From an uncultured Thermomicrobiales bacterium (lineage in GTDB: Bacteria > Chloroflexota > Chloroflexia > Thermomicrobiales > UBA6265), in assembly GCA_902806355.1 (NCBI GenBank), contig CADCWI010000048.1, positions 1 to 31,269 on the forward strand: a stretch of DNA of 31,269 bases. Reading direction: 5' to 3'. A program made the translations under genes and the position numbers. This document shows, in pieces, positions 14,601 through 22,217 of this stretch (positions are counted from its first letter, which is position 1; the number at the start of each line of letters is the position of its first letter). The notes below the pieces were generated by a model. That model saw only the letters and a program-made list of their open reading frames with translations. It had not been told where the DNA came from and did not search any database.

Positions 14601-15440
14601 ATGGCAAAGCGATATGGCATCATCGCCGCACTCAGCAAACCGGAAGCGTCGCAGCTTGCCGGTCAGATCTCAGCCTGGCTGCGCGACCGTGGGCACGTTC
14701 CGGTATCCGAAGCGGACCTCGGCGCGCCGCATGCTCCGCGTGTCGATGCTGTGGTGGTCCTTGGCGGCGACGGATTGATGATGCGGTCGGCGAATGCCTA
14801 TCCCGACATCCCGCTTCTTGGCATCAACTTCGGAAAAGTCGGCTTTCTCGCCCTCGTCGAGCAGCAGGATTGGGAACCGGCCATGAACTCGCTGATCACC
14901 GGCGAGTTCGAGATCGAGGAGAGCTCGACTTTGCAGGCGACCCTCACGCGCGACCTCCAGGACTTTGACCAGGGCTGGGCGATCAACGATGTCGTGATCC
15001 GTAGCGGCCACCGCATGCTGGATGTGGAGGTCTACATTGACGGCCACTTCGTCAATACCTATCCGGGCGATGGCATGATCGTCTCGACGGCTCGGGGCAG
15101 CACCGCATACTGCATGGCGGCGGGTGGACCCATTCTCACCGCAGGCGTTCGCGGGTTCGCGATCGTGCCGATATCCTGTCACTCTCCGATTCGCACACCG
15201 ATGGTCGCCTCCGAAGAGGCACTCATTGAGATCAATCTCACCAATGATCATCCCGGAACGCTGATTCTGGATGGTCGCCCGTTGGTCGGGCTGGGCAAGG
15301 ATGACCTGATCACGATCCGCCGCGGTGAACATACCTTCCAGCTTGTGAAGATCGGCTCGACCAACTTCTACCAGGCGGTACGCACGAAGTTCAACTTCCA
15401 GATCCGTCCAGATGCCGTTCCGACTCGCGGCATGTCCTGA
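14601..15440 (+). CDS. nadK: NAD kinase
   Basis: A 279-residue ATP/polyphosphate-NAD kinase that makes NADP from NAD. The catalytic GGDG is at 55-58, followed by GINFGKVGFLA (74-84), INDVVIRSG (128-136) and GDGMIVSTARGSTAYCMAAGGPI (positions 156-178). The last of these is the NAD-binding GSTAY block, with PTGSTAYSLSAGG changed to ARGSTAYCMAAGG. ISCHSPIRTP matches the usual conserved C-terminal motif. The ATG at 14601 is chosen because AGGGGA lies 7 nt upstream; a 14-codon TTG-started extension is unlikely. It converges with the minus-strand zinc-ribbon gene, 54 nt apart, and no strong terminator hairpin is visible between them. Confidence 0.95.
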   Translation: MAKRYGIIAALSKPEASQLAGQISAWLRDRGHVPVSEADLGAPHAPRVDAVVVLGGDGLMMRSANAYPDIPLLGINFGKVGFLALVEQQDWEPAMNSLITGEFEIEESSTLQATLTRDLQDFDQGWAINDVVIRSGHRMLDVEVYIDGHFVNTYPGDGMIVSTARGSTAYCMAAGGPILTAGVRGFAIVPISCHSPIRTPMVASEEALIEINLTNDHPGTLILDGRPLVGLGKDDLITIRRGEHTFQLVKIGSTNFYQAVRTKFNFQIRPDAVPTRGMS

Positions 15441-15494
15441 TAACGGTGCGGAGCGCATCCATCACACCCGCGTTGGCAACGTTCGTCACACCTC

Positions 15495-16388
15495 TCATTT
15501 GGCCCGGTATCGGTCCGGCACCTTGGTGGTATCCGTATCGTCCGGACCTTGATCGTCATCGCCATCGGTGAGACCGGAAAGGTCTGGTTCGGCGGGTGCC
15601 CGGGGCGCAGCCACTGTCCACTGCTGCGCCTCGGATGGACCCGATGCACCATTGTTGGACACGGGCTCCTCTCGTCGGGTGCGGACGACCGATTGTCCAT
15701 TCAGGCTTCTCGCTCCGTCGTTCGCCGCAGGATTCGCCGTCTCGGCCTGCCGTTCCTCTCTGCCCGGGGCCTGGAACAGTTCCCGGCCAAGCGTCGTGGC
15801 AGCGGTCGCCGCCGGAAGCGCTCGCGTTTCCTCGCGCGTTCGCTGGTCGGCGTTGTCCCGGAGTCGTTTCTCGATGACTGAAGGATCAACCCATTGATCC
15901 TTGCCCTTCGCAATCGGCACTGGCTCGTCCGCCGGTTGGAGGTGAATGTGGCGTCCCTGATGTCGGGTTCCACAGTACGGGCAGACCTCCCAGCGCAGAT
16001 CGATCAGCCGTTCGCAAGACGTGCATGGTTCGCGAAGTTGCGAGTGGCAATGCGGGCAGATCTGAAAATCATCCTCGACGAAGTGGTTGCACGATGGGCA
16101 GAGAGGCAACTCTTCAAGGTCCTGGATCAGGTATTCCTCTTCGAGCGATCGCTGATACGCCTCATCGAGCGTTTCACTTGGTCGAAGCAACCGGTACAGC
16201 AGCAGACCAGGCACCCAGAACAACACCACCAGCAGCGTAGAGAACACTTGGGTCACGACGCTTCGGCTCCGCGTTTCGATGTCACGGAAAGTCCAGACCG
16301 CCAGCACGAACCAGAGGGCGATCAGATACGCCCCTCCTAGCGCAAGCAGGATCTGGAGACCGCGCGCGGCCAGTGTCTCGATATCCAA
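15495..16388 (-). CDS. Membrane-anchored double zinc-ribbon protein of unknown function
   Basis: A 297-residue protein. Two hydrophobic segments (about 9-33 and 43-66) precede a cytosolic part with two zinc ribbons: Cys97, 100, 111, 114 (CPSC/CPHC) and Cys122, 125, 136, 139 (CTSC/CPYC). The tail from about 150 is low-complexity, charged and ends in an acidic Asp-rich stretch (GDDDQGPDDTD), so it is probably disordered. It starts with TTG at 16388, supported by AAGGAG 7 nt upstream. It is the last gene after darA (35 nt) and is likely co-transcribed with tmk and darA. Proteins of this architecture recur beside tmk/darA in Chloroflexota as far as I recall. No function can be assigned. Confidence 0.85.
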   Translation of the reverse strand: MDIETLAARGLQILLALGGAYLIALWFVLAVWTFRDIETRSRSVVTQVFSTLLVVLFWVPGLLLYRLLRPSETLDEAYQRSLEEEYLIQDLEELPLCPSCNHFVEDDFQICPHCHSQLREPCTSCERLIDLRWEVCPYCGTRHQGRHIHLQPADEPVPIAKGKDQWVDPSVIEKRLRDNADQRTREETRALPAATAATTLGRELFQAPGREERQAETANPAANDGARSLNGQSVVRTRREEPVSNNGASGPSEAQQWTVAAPRAPAEPDLSGLTDGDDDQGPDDTDTTKVPDRYRAK

Positions 16389-16389
16389 A

Positions 16390-16403
16390 CGAAGGCTCCT
16401 TCG
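16390..16403 (-). promoter_or_regulatory. Ribosome-binding site within a 14-nt inverted repeat, TTG start of the zinc-ribbon gene
   Basis: The mRNA reads CGAAGGAGCCTTCG, whose CGAAG and CTTCG ends can pair around a GAGC loop. The AAGGAG Shine-Dalgarno (16396-16401) is therefore partly in a stem, 7 nt before the TTG start. This could restrain translation of the downstream gene. Confidence 0.5.
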
Positions 16404-16423
16404 CCGTGTGTCCCTGATCGTCT

Positions 16424-16762
16424 CTAGACGACCTCAAGGCGCTCATAGCGCTGAACGGCGACTACGAACATGGTAGCGCCCCCGACCAGAACTTCGACGG
16501 GGCTGGGAACGTAGAACTCGCCGGGTTCGACAATCGGCATCAGTGGATTGACGAACCTGGTGCGAGAATGGCAATTGCTCTTGACGATCGCCTGAACCTC
16601 GGCCACCTGGTCATCCTGAACGCCGATCATCAGCGTTACGTTCCGCTCTCGCAGGAACCCTCCCGCACTGTTGATCTGCGTCGCTCGGAACCCATGCGCG
16701 GTCAGTACCTTCAGCAATGGCTCTGCATCATGGCCCTGCACCACTGCAATGACGAGTTTCAT
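16424..16762 (-). CDS. darA: Cyclic di-AMP receptor DarA (PII-like, YaaQ family)
   Basis: A protein of 112 residues from the ATG at 16762, which has GGGGA just upstream; the frame runs on 23 codons further but those are not conserved. It begins MKLVIAVVQGHDAEPLLKVL and has the PII-like ferredoxin fold with INSAGGFLRERNVTLMIGV (54-72 of the longer frame), the family's c-di-AMP-binding T-loop region. It ends with EVLVGGATMFVVAVQRYERL, the YaaQ hallmark. It binds c-di-AMP as a trimer and is thought to signal to potassium/osmotic and wall functions. The tmk-darA order matches Bacillus (tmk-yaaQ). It sits 72 nt after the tmk stop, with the zinc-ribbon gene next. Confidence 0.93.
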   Translation of the reverse strand: MKLVIAVVQGHDAEPLLKVLTAHGFRATQINSAGGFLRERNVTLMIGVQDDQVAEVQAIVKSNCHSRTRFVNPLMPIVEPGEFYVPSPVEVLVGGATMFVVAVQRYERLEVV

Positions 16763-16834
16763 GGTCCCCAGTCCATTGTTCAACCCTGGCCGAAATCTGG
16801 AAAGACGGGACCGAACGCCCGGCCCGAACACGGT

Positions 16835-17497
16835 CTATCCGCGGTGATCGACCGCAGACGCAGCCGCGGGTGGATGATCCATCCGCTCGGAGCAGGCCTG
16901 CAGGACTGCCACCGCAACCGCCTCGGGATTCTGTTCCGCATCGATGATCACCCATTGATCCGGGTTCTCGCTGGCCGCTTGCAGGTAAGCGTTCCGGACC
17001 CGTTGGTGGAAGTCGTGATCGGCGAGATCGATACGGTTCACCGACGCCGACTCAGCATAGCGCCGCTTCAGTCCCACCTCGACCGGAATATCGAGAAGCA
17101 GGCGGAAGTCGGGCTCAAGGCCGCGAGTAGCGTACTCCTGGATACATCTAAGCGGACCCGCGGCAAGGCCCCGTCCTGCTCCCTGGTATGCATACGTTGA
17201 ATCGACATAGCGGTCGCAGAGGACGACCTTGCCGTGGCGCAGTGCTGGTGCGATGACATCGTGAACGTGTTGCGCACGGGCAGCGGCCAGCAGCAGCACT
17301 TCGGCCTCGGGCAGAATAGCATAGTCAGTCAGACCCAAAAGAAGCGTCCGGACCTGGTTCCCGAATTCGGTTCCCCCTGGTTCCCGTGTCGTCACGACCG
17401 GAATCCGCCGGTCCCGCAGCTCCTCCGCCAGCCGTTGGAGCTGCGATGACTTGCCAGCGCCTTCCGGTCCTTCGAAGACGATGAAGGTTCCGGTCAC
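16835..17497 (-). CDS. tmk: Thymidylate kinase
   Basis: A 220-residue dTMP kinase that produces dTDP for DNA synthesis. The P-loop GPEGAGKS is at 10-17, REPGGT at about 38-43, and the catalytic DRYVDSTYAYQGAGRG follows near 95-110, with the lid and C-terminal helices present. It starts with GTG at 17497, directly after the TAG of the R3H-ATPase gene (zero spacing), so translation is probably coupled; GAGG lies about 10 nt upstream. The order R3H-ATPase, tmk, darA suggests one operon. The last 10 residues are Ala/His-rich and not conserved. Confidence 0.96.
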   Translation of the reverse strand: MTGTFIVFEGPEGAGKSSQLQRLAEELRDRRIPVVTTREPGGTEFGNQVRTLLLGLTDYAILPEAEVLLLAAARAQHVHDVIAPALRHGKVVLCDRYVDSTYAYQGAGRGLAAGPLRCIQEYATRGLEPDFRLLLDIPVEVGLKRRYAESASVNRIDLADHDFHQRVRNAYLQAASENPDQWVIIDAEQNPEAVAVAVLQACSERMDHPPAAASAVDHRG

Positions 17498-19408
17498 CTA
17501 TTGAATGCCTCGCCGATAGATCTCGACATGGCGATAGGGATCACGCCCACGGCTCCGCGATGCGAGGCTGTATCTTTCGGCCAACTCGTGCTGCATCCGC
17601 CGGACCGGCGGTGCCTGAGGGCTGAGCGCTGTCGCCGGCCCCCCGCTCATGATCGACGAGATCGCCGACTCTGCCTCGGTCAGTGCGGTGAGAACGGTAT
17701 CGGTCCGCTCGCGCCCCGAGCCTGCCGGCACGGGCGACTCCGAGGGATCGCCCTCCCGTTCTTCTTCTCGCATCGGCGGGAACAGCGACAGCAGGACATT
17801 CTCCATCTGGGTCATCGTGTTGGATCGCAATACGTAAACCGGCATGCCCCGCAGCTCCGCATCGCGCACCGGTTGCGGTTTCTGACGATACGCGTTCTTG
17901 AGCGTCATCACGATGTCCGCCTCGCTGGGCTCACGCGTGATGACAGCTGGCATGTCGAATCGGGCGATCGTTTGTTCAAGACGGTTCCGGCTTACGCCAT
18001 ACGGGAAGATCCGCAACGGTTTGGCTCGGGTGCCGCGACCGCGCGTCATCGTTGGTGAGGTGGAAGACCTGGTTTCCGAACTTCCCGGGCCGTCTCGATG
18101 CTCCTCCAGCGCCGGCGTTTTCCGGGAAGAGATGTCTACAATGGGCCGGTTTCGCTGGAGAGTTTCTTCCGCCAACTCGACGTCCCGATGATGGATTCCA
18201 GGCCGGGCGCTGGACGAGCCTCGGTTCGAGACCGATGGATCTCGCCGTTCCGCGTCTGAAGATGTGCGTTCCACGGTACCATCGGCAGCCCGGCGTCGGG
18301 TTTCCGACCCGATCGATGCTCCCCGGAGGATCGCATCGACGGTGGCCGCGACATCGAGATGAACGGTTACTTCGTCGCGATCAACGATTTCAACCATGAT
18401 GTTGAAGGTTGGCGGCGCCTTCCGTTCCAGGATGGACTTCTGGGTGCCACGGCGCCGGGCCTCCTCATCGGACAACGTGACAGTCTGGATGCCACCGATG
18501 AGATCCGAGAGCGTCGGATTCAGCATCAAGTTCTCAAGCGAGTTTCCGTGAGCCGTACCAATCAGCTGGACACCGCGTTCGGCGATCGTCCGGGCAGCCA
18601 TGGCCTCGAGCTCCGTGCCGATCTCATCGATCACGATCACTTGTGGCATGTGATTCTCGACGGCCTCGATCATCACCGCATGCTGGGCCGTTGGGGTCGG
18701 CACCTGCATCCGCCGCGCACGTCCGATTGCCGGATGCGGAATGTCACCGTCACCCGCGATCTCGTTGCTGGTATCGACGACCACGACACGCTTTCGCAAC
18801 TCATCCGCCAAGACGCGCGCGGTTTCCCGGAGCAATGTGGTCTTGCCGACCCCTGGACGACCGAGCAGGAGTACGCTTTGGCCCGATTCGATCAGATCAC
18901 TGACGATCGCGATCGTGCCGAACACAGCACGACCGATGCGGCACGTCAGTCCAACGATTTCGCCGGACCGGTTCCGAATGGCGGAGATGCGATGCAAAGT
19001 CCGTTCGATGCCGGCGCGGTTATCCTCGCCGAAGTTTCCGATCCGGTCGTTGACGAAGCTGAGGTCTTCCCGTGTGACATCGATATCGAGCAGGTCAATC
19101 TCGTCATGCTGAAAGCGAGCTTCCGGCCGGCGGCCCAGGTCCATGACGATCTCGACCAGTGCACCGAGATCCGATTGCGAACCAACAGCCGCGATACGCT
19201 CGGCGATGTGCGGGGGAAGAACAGAGAGCAGGTCGCGTATGTCATCGGTAATGGCGAATTCGATACCTTGATCCTGTTCGCGTTCAGGAAGTTCGTGAGG
19301 AATGCTGCTCAATCCTTGCTCCCGGCTGCGTCCGGATGCCAACCCTCTGCTGATAGAAGCAGGGTTGCCGTCCCGGCCCACGATATCGACGACCCAACGG
19401 TGTTCCAT
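17498..19408 (-). CDS. R3H-domain AAA ATPase (SpoIIIAA/Ycf45-like)
   Basis: A 636-residue protein with these parts in order. Residues 1-50 are a poorly conserved extension. Residues 51-170 are the family N-domain (ITDDIRDLLSVLPPHI). Residues 171-350 are an ATPase core with P-loop GRPGVGKT (183-190), VVVDTSNEIAGDGD and Walker B QVIVIDEIGTE. Residues about 365-470 form a Ser/Arg-rich, probably disordered linker. Then comes a conserved region (LRIFPYGVSRNRLEQ and AVITREPSEADIVMTL). The C-terminal R3H motif is at 603-636 (RRMQHELAERYSLASRSRGR and DPYRH), which binds single-stranded nucleic acid. The cellular role is not established, and in Bacillus the related SpoIIIAA works in sporulation. It follows the GNAT gene by 10 nt and abuts tmk. 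The 5' end may lie further in. Confidence 0.9.
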   Translation of the reverse strand: MEHRWVVDIVGRDGNPASISRGLASGRSREQGLSSIPHELPEREQDQGIEFAITDDIRDLLSVLPPHIAERIAAVGSQSDLGALVEIVMDLGRRPEARFQHDEIDLLDIDVTREDLSFVNDRIGNFGEDNRAGIERTLHRISAIRNRSGEIVGLTCRIGRAVFGTIAIVSDLIESGQSVLLLGRPGVGKTTLLRETARVLADELRKRVVVVDTSNEIAGDGDIPHPAIGRARRMQVPTPTAQHAVMIEAVENHMPQVIVIDEIGTELEAMAARTIAERGVQLIGTAHGNSLENLMLNPTLSDLIGGIQTVTLSDEEARRRGTQKSILERKAPPTFNIMVEIVDRDEVTVHLDVAATVDAILRGASIGSETRRRAADGTVERTSSDAERRDPSVSNRGSSSARPGIHHRDVELAEETLQRNRPIVDISSRKTPALEEHRDGPGSSETRSSTSPTMTRGRGTRAKPLRIFPYGVSRNRLEQTIARFDMPAVITREPSEADIVMTLKNAYRQKPQPVRDAELRGMPVYVLRSNTMTQMENVLLSLFPPMREEEREGDPSESPVPAGSGRERTDTVLTALTEAESAISSIMSGGPATALSPQAPPVRRMQHELAERYSLASRSRGRDPYRHVEIYRRGIQ

Positions 19409-19418
19409 TCACCACGTC

Positions 19419-20603
19419 TCACGAACCAGCACCTTCAGACGAAGGATCTGACGGTTGTCCGTGGAGAAAGGTCGGAACGCGCTTTCCGACTGGCTCCTTG
19501 ACCTCAAGGCCCAGTGACAGTGCTCCGGAAACGGGCGAACGGGCGGGTGCCGTCGTGTATTTCACATGCACGTCCTGTTCCAGTTGCAATGTGAACCCCA
19601 ATCCGGAAAGATCCGGCAGGAGCTCACGTTGATAGCCACGCACGACGATCGACACCCTCCGGGGCGCCATTGTCCCAAGGTCAGCACATGCCGTCGCAAT
19701 CAGGTCCGCAAACACATCGCGATGCTCAGGATGAACCAGGCACTCCAGCACGTGCCCGTCCGCTGACGTTTCCGCACGCAGATACGCGACGGTCTGGTAC
19801 CCGTCCTCGACCAGCCAGCCTGAACATCGTTCACGTCCCGACGTGCGCGCCCGGAGGTCCCAGTGATGACTCGTCAGCGCTTCGGCGTATTGCACCTGCC
19901 TGGGAACCGTCGCCATATACAACTGGTGGATCGCCCAGACATCCGACGCCATCTGGCGGCGGACGCCTGGCTGGACCCGGGTGAGGGGCACCAGGCTCGA
20001 TGCCAGCACGGATTCCGAGGCATAGGGCGAGAAACCGGACCGCCGGACCGCCGGGAGGATCTCCGAGCCGTTCGGCACGCGAGAATACAAGCGCTTGGTG
20101 CCTTCGAGACCGGCGGAGATCACCGCCGCTCTCAAGAGCTCATCAAGCACCGGCTCGGCCGCGTAGATGCCCAGGTTCGCGCCAATCCCTTCCATCACCC
20201 AGCGCTGGTCCGCACCGATGACATCGAAGATGGCATACCCGACCAGGCGGCGATCGGCACACGCAACAAAGCACCGTGCCGATGATGCCGGAAACGGGAG
20301 CAACCTGCGCAAGCTTAGCTGTGTCGGAGCCGACCCGCGCCAGTGGGTATTGGGCTGGTTGAGCAGGTAGCGTTGCCGGATGGAGCTGATCGCGAACGCA
20401 TCCGTCCACCGGACCTTACGCACATGGAGATCAATGAGAGGCTGGTTGGTCTCGTCTGGAGAAGCACCCTTGTACAGCGATGTGCGCAGGGGAACGCTTG
20501 TCTGGCTGGTCTGACGAGAGGATCCTGTCCTCAAGAAACCACTTCCTATCCGCGGGGTATGGTGCGGAATCGCTGGCGACGCCCTTTCGGAGTGTGTTGC
20601 CAT
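19419..20603 (-). CDS. GNAT-like acetyltransferase-family protein, function unknown
   Basis: 394 residues, with GNAT-type strands at VRKVRWTDAFAISSI and CFVACADRRLVGYAIFDVI, then a segment with the WVMEGIGANLGIY motif. Distant sequence similarity to acetyltransferases is suggested by the beta-strand/helix pattern and the N-terminal L-HVRKVRWTDA. A second similar half (residues about 215-360) makes a tandem-GNAT arrangement plausible. No catalytic residue can be named. The first ~55 residues are Ser/Thr/Arg-rich and may not be real coding sequence; a later start is possible. It sits 10 nt before the R3H ATPase and shares its strand, with recR about 115 nt upstream. Confidence 0.6.
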   Translation of the reverse strand: MATHSERASPAIPHHTPRIGSGFLRTGSSRQTSQTSVPLRTSLYKGASPDETNQPLIDLHVRKVRWTDAFAISSIRQRYLLNQPNTHWRGSAPTQLSLRRLLPFPASSARCFVACADRRLVGYAIFDVIGADQRWVMEGIGANLGIYAAEPVLDELLRAAVISAGLEGTKRLYSRVPNGSEILPAVRRSGFSPYASESVLASSLVPLTRVQPGVRRQMASDVWAIHQLYMATVPRQVQYAEALTSHHWDLRARTSGRERCSGWLVEDGYQTVAYLRAETSADGHVLECLVHPEHRDVFADLIATACADLGTMAPRRVSIVVRGYQRELLPDLSGLGFTLQLEQDVHVKYTTAPARSPVSGALSLGLEVKEPVGKRVPTFLHGQPSDPSSEGAGS

Positions 20604-20609
20604 ACGCCC

Positions 20610-20615
20610 ATCTTA
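20610..20615 (-). promoter_or_regulatory. Candidate -10 box for a leaderless GNAT-gene transcript
   Basis: On the minus strand TAAGAT ends 6 nt before the ATG at 20603, so transcription would start at or very near the start codon. No convincing Shine-Dalgarno precedes this ATG, which fits a leaderless mRNA. The -35 region is weak (TTGTAG). Confidence 0.3.
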
Positions 20616-20718
20616 GTGCCAAAAGCGGACTTCTACAAGAAGGCGCCGCCGCGCTCATCGATCCCCGAGGCACCCTGCCCCAAGAAAACGCCTTGCATAC
20701 ACACGCGCCGGGGCCACT

Positions 20719-21330
20719 TTACAGCGTTCTTCGGGCAGAGAGTGCCCGGCCCAGGGTGATGTCGTCCGCGTACTCGAGATCACCGCCCACGGGCAAGCCG
20801 CTCGCCGGCCTTGTGACAGTTATCCCCTTGGGCGTCAACAAGCGGTGCAGGTACGTGGCCGTCGCTTCGCCAGGCAGGTCCAGGTTGGTGAAGACGATGA
20901 CCTCATCCGGAGATTCCTGGTCGATTCTATCGCCAAGCTCCCGGATCTTGAGCTTGTCCGGTCCAATCCCATCGACGGGAGAGATCACGCCATGGAGAAC
21001 GTGATAACGTCCCCGGTACTCGTTCGTGCGCTCGAGCGCAACAACATCGAGCGGTTCCTCGACGACGCAGATCCGATTCTCCCGCGTGGTGTCAGCGCAG
21101 ATCCGGCACGGATCAGATTCCGTCGTATTGAAACACCGCGAACAAAGCCGGATTCGATCCTTGACATCGAGTATGGACTCCGCCAATCCGATCGCCTCGT
21201 CACGGGAGGTGCGCAGGATATGGTAAGCCAGCCGGGAAGCCGTTTTCGGGCCGATCCCAGGCAATTTTGCCAGGGCATCGATCAGCCGGCCCACAGGCTC
21301 GGCCGTCGCCGAATTATGACGAGATGACAC
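20719..21330 (-). CDS. recR: Recombination mediator RecR
   Basis: A 203-residue protein of standard length that helps load RecA on SSB-coated ssDNA together with RecF/RecO. The helix-hairpin-helix LPGIGPKTASRLAYHIL is at 23-39. The four-Cys zinc motif uses Cys63, 66, 75 and 78. The Toprim domain (about 85-175) contains VVEEPLDVVALERT and FTNLDLPGEATATYL, where the usual NPTVEGEAT is NLDLPGEAT. C-terminal ASGLPVGGDLEYADDITLGRALSARR is typical. The start is GTG at 21330, supported by AGGAG 8 nt upstream. It is divergent from the CxxC zinc-ribbon gene. The usual partner dnaX is absent. Confidence 0.96.
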   Translation of the reverse strand: MSSRHNSATAEPVGRLIDALAKLPGIGPKTASRLAYHILRTSRDEAIGLAESILDVKDRIRLCSRCFNTTESDPCRICADTTRENRICVVEEPLDVVALERTNEYRGRYHVLHGVISPVDGIGPDKLKIRELGDRIDQESPDEVIVFTNLDLPGEATATYLHRLLTPKGITVTRPASGLPVGGDLEYADDITLGRALSARRTL

Positions 21331-21393
21331 GCGTACGCTCCTGTCTGTGGCCCAGTTCAGCAGCGCGACGGCTACCTACCGACCACATGCCTA

Positions 21394-21422
21394 ATCATAA
21401 CATCGACATGCATACATTTGAA
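21394..21422 (-). promoter_or_regulatory. Candidate recR promoter
   Basis: Minus-strand TATGAT (21394-21399) is a good -10. TTCAAA (21417-21422) is a fair -35 at exactly 17-bp spacing. The start site would fall near 21387, giving a leader of about 57 nt before the GTG start. Confidence 0.55.
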
Positions 21423-21443
21423 TGGGCACATATGTCCTCGGAC

Positions 21444-21474
21444 TGGCCATATCTCTTTCAATCTGTCGTATAAT
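21444..21474 (+). promoter_or_regulatory. Candidate promoter of the CxxC zinc-ribbon gene
   Basis: TATAAT (21469-21474) is a consensus -10 on the plus strand. TGGCCA (21444-21449) is a 4/6 -35 at 19-bp spacing, so the -35 is weak. The start would be near 21481, about 264 nt before the ATG. Confidence 0.45.
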
Positions 21475-21744
21475 AAGCAGCCATACCAATTGCGCAAAGC
21501 CCGGGGTCGATGGTACTGTGGCGAGTGAGTCAACAAGGTAATCAACCGTCCCGCTGGTGCATTCTCCCATGGGTGAACGACCAAGCATCGTTGCCGGGAG
21601 TGGATCGCGAATTTCCGTCAGTACAGTATGTTCCGTCGCCACCAATCCGTCTTTGGCGGCATCTTCTCAACCAACATTTTGACACTGGTACAGAACATCG
21701 CAGGAGCGACACGTCACGGGTCGGGGTATGGAAGGGGTTACCGC

Positions 21745-22062
21745 ATGGAGTTTCAGGACAAAACCCTTACATGTCGGGAATGTAGCAAGCCTTTCACGTG
21801 GACAGCCGGCGAACAGCAATTCTTCCGTGACAAGGAGCTCATCAATATCCCGGGTCGGTGCAACCCATGCCGTTCCGCCAGGAAAGCCAAACACGGGCTG
21901 CCGGACCGTGCCCAGACCGAGGTGACGTGTGCGGAATGCGGGCTCTCGACGACGGTCCCCTTCGTGCCCAGGAATGGCAACCCCGTTTACTGCTCCAGAT
22001 GCCTGAGCAAGGTTCGTGCGGCCGCGACCGCCGATCAGGCAGCGATGACGACCTCAGGCTAA
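21745..22062 (+). CDS. CxxC-x17-CxxC zinc-ribbon protein
   Basis: 105 residues. The N-terminal zinc ribbon matches the probable zinc-ribbon family (zf_Tbcl): CRECSKPFTWTAGEQQFF then RCNPCRSAR, with Cys10, 13, 39 and 42. The C-terminal ribbon CAEC (62-65) is followed by CSRC (83-86) with exactly 17 residues between, which is the CxxC-x17-CxxC domain. The protein is small, has no catalytic residues and is probably nucleic-acid- or protein-binding; its role is unknown. GAAGGGG 8 nt before the ATG at 21745 fixes the start; an in-frame ATG at 21628 lacks one. It is monocistronic, divergent from recR and convergent with ftsK. Confidence 0.85.
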   Translation: MEFQDKTLTCRECSKPFTWTAGEQQFFRDKELINIPGRCNPCRSARKAKHGLPDRAQTEVTCAECGLSTTVPFVPRNGNPVYCSRCLSKVRAAATADQAAMTTSG

Positions 22063-22140
22063 TCCCGGCTGCATCTGACGTCATCATCCGGGACCAGCGA
22101 GGGCGAGCGTCGGTCGGTATACCGGACGCAATCTGGGCCC

Positions 22141-22209
22141 TGACCACATTGGCCGGCCCCGTGGTCAACCTCCCGCACAGGCTGGCACCTCCGCGCATGG
22201 AAAGGTGCC
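22141..22209. terminator. Two stem-loops between the convergent CxxC gene and ftsK (possible bidirectional terminator)
   Basis: TGACCAC (22141-22147) pairs with GTGGTCA (22161-22167) around a 13-nt GC-rich loop. GGCACCT (22184-22190) pairs with AGGTGCC (22203-22209) around 12 nt. The second lies 8 nt beyond the ftsK stop. Neither has a T-tract, so intrinsic termination is uncertain. Confidence 0.35.
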
Positions 22210-22217
22210 GACTGGCG

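Larger units (their letters stand above)
21331..21744. other. Divergent intergenic region recR / CxxC zinc-ribbon gene
   Basis: A 414-nt region holding the recR promoter (minus) and a plus-strand TATAAT. From about 21481 to 21744 it would be a roughly 264-nt untranslated leader of the CxxC gene. Frames there (plus 21510, minus 21645) lack family resemblance. A CCCATGGG palindrome lies at about 21568-21575. No tRNA or known riboswitch core was recognised. Confidence 0.45.

Noticed and set aside
18359..19501. Long plus-strand open frame (380 codons) opposite the R3H ATPase
   Set aside because: It lies antisense to a gene with clear Walker and R3H motifs, has no ribosome-binding site and shows no family features; GC-rich DNA produces such frames often.
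21391..21645. Minus-strand 84-codon frame upstream of recR
   Set aside because: It would cross the recR promoter and has no family resemblance.
21510..21785. Plus-strand frame in the CxxC leader, somewhat Trp-rich
   Set aside because: It has only a weak ribosome-binding site, overlaps the CxxC gene start and has no recognisable family; a leader peptide cannot be excluded.
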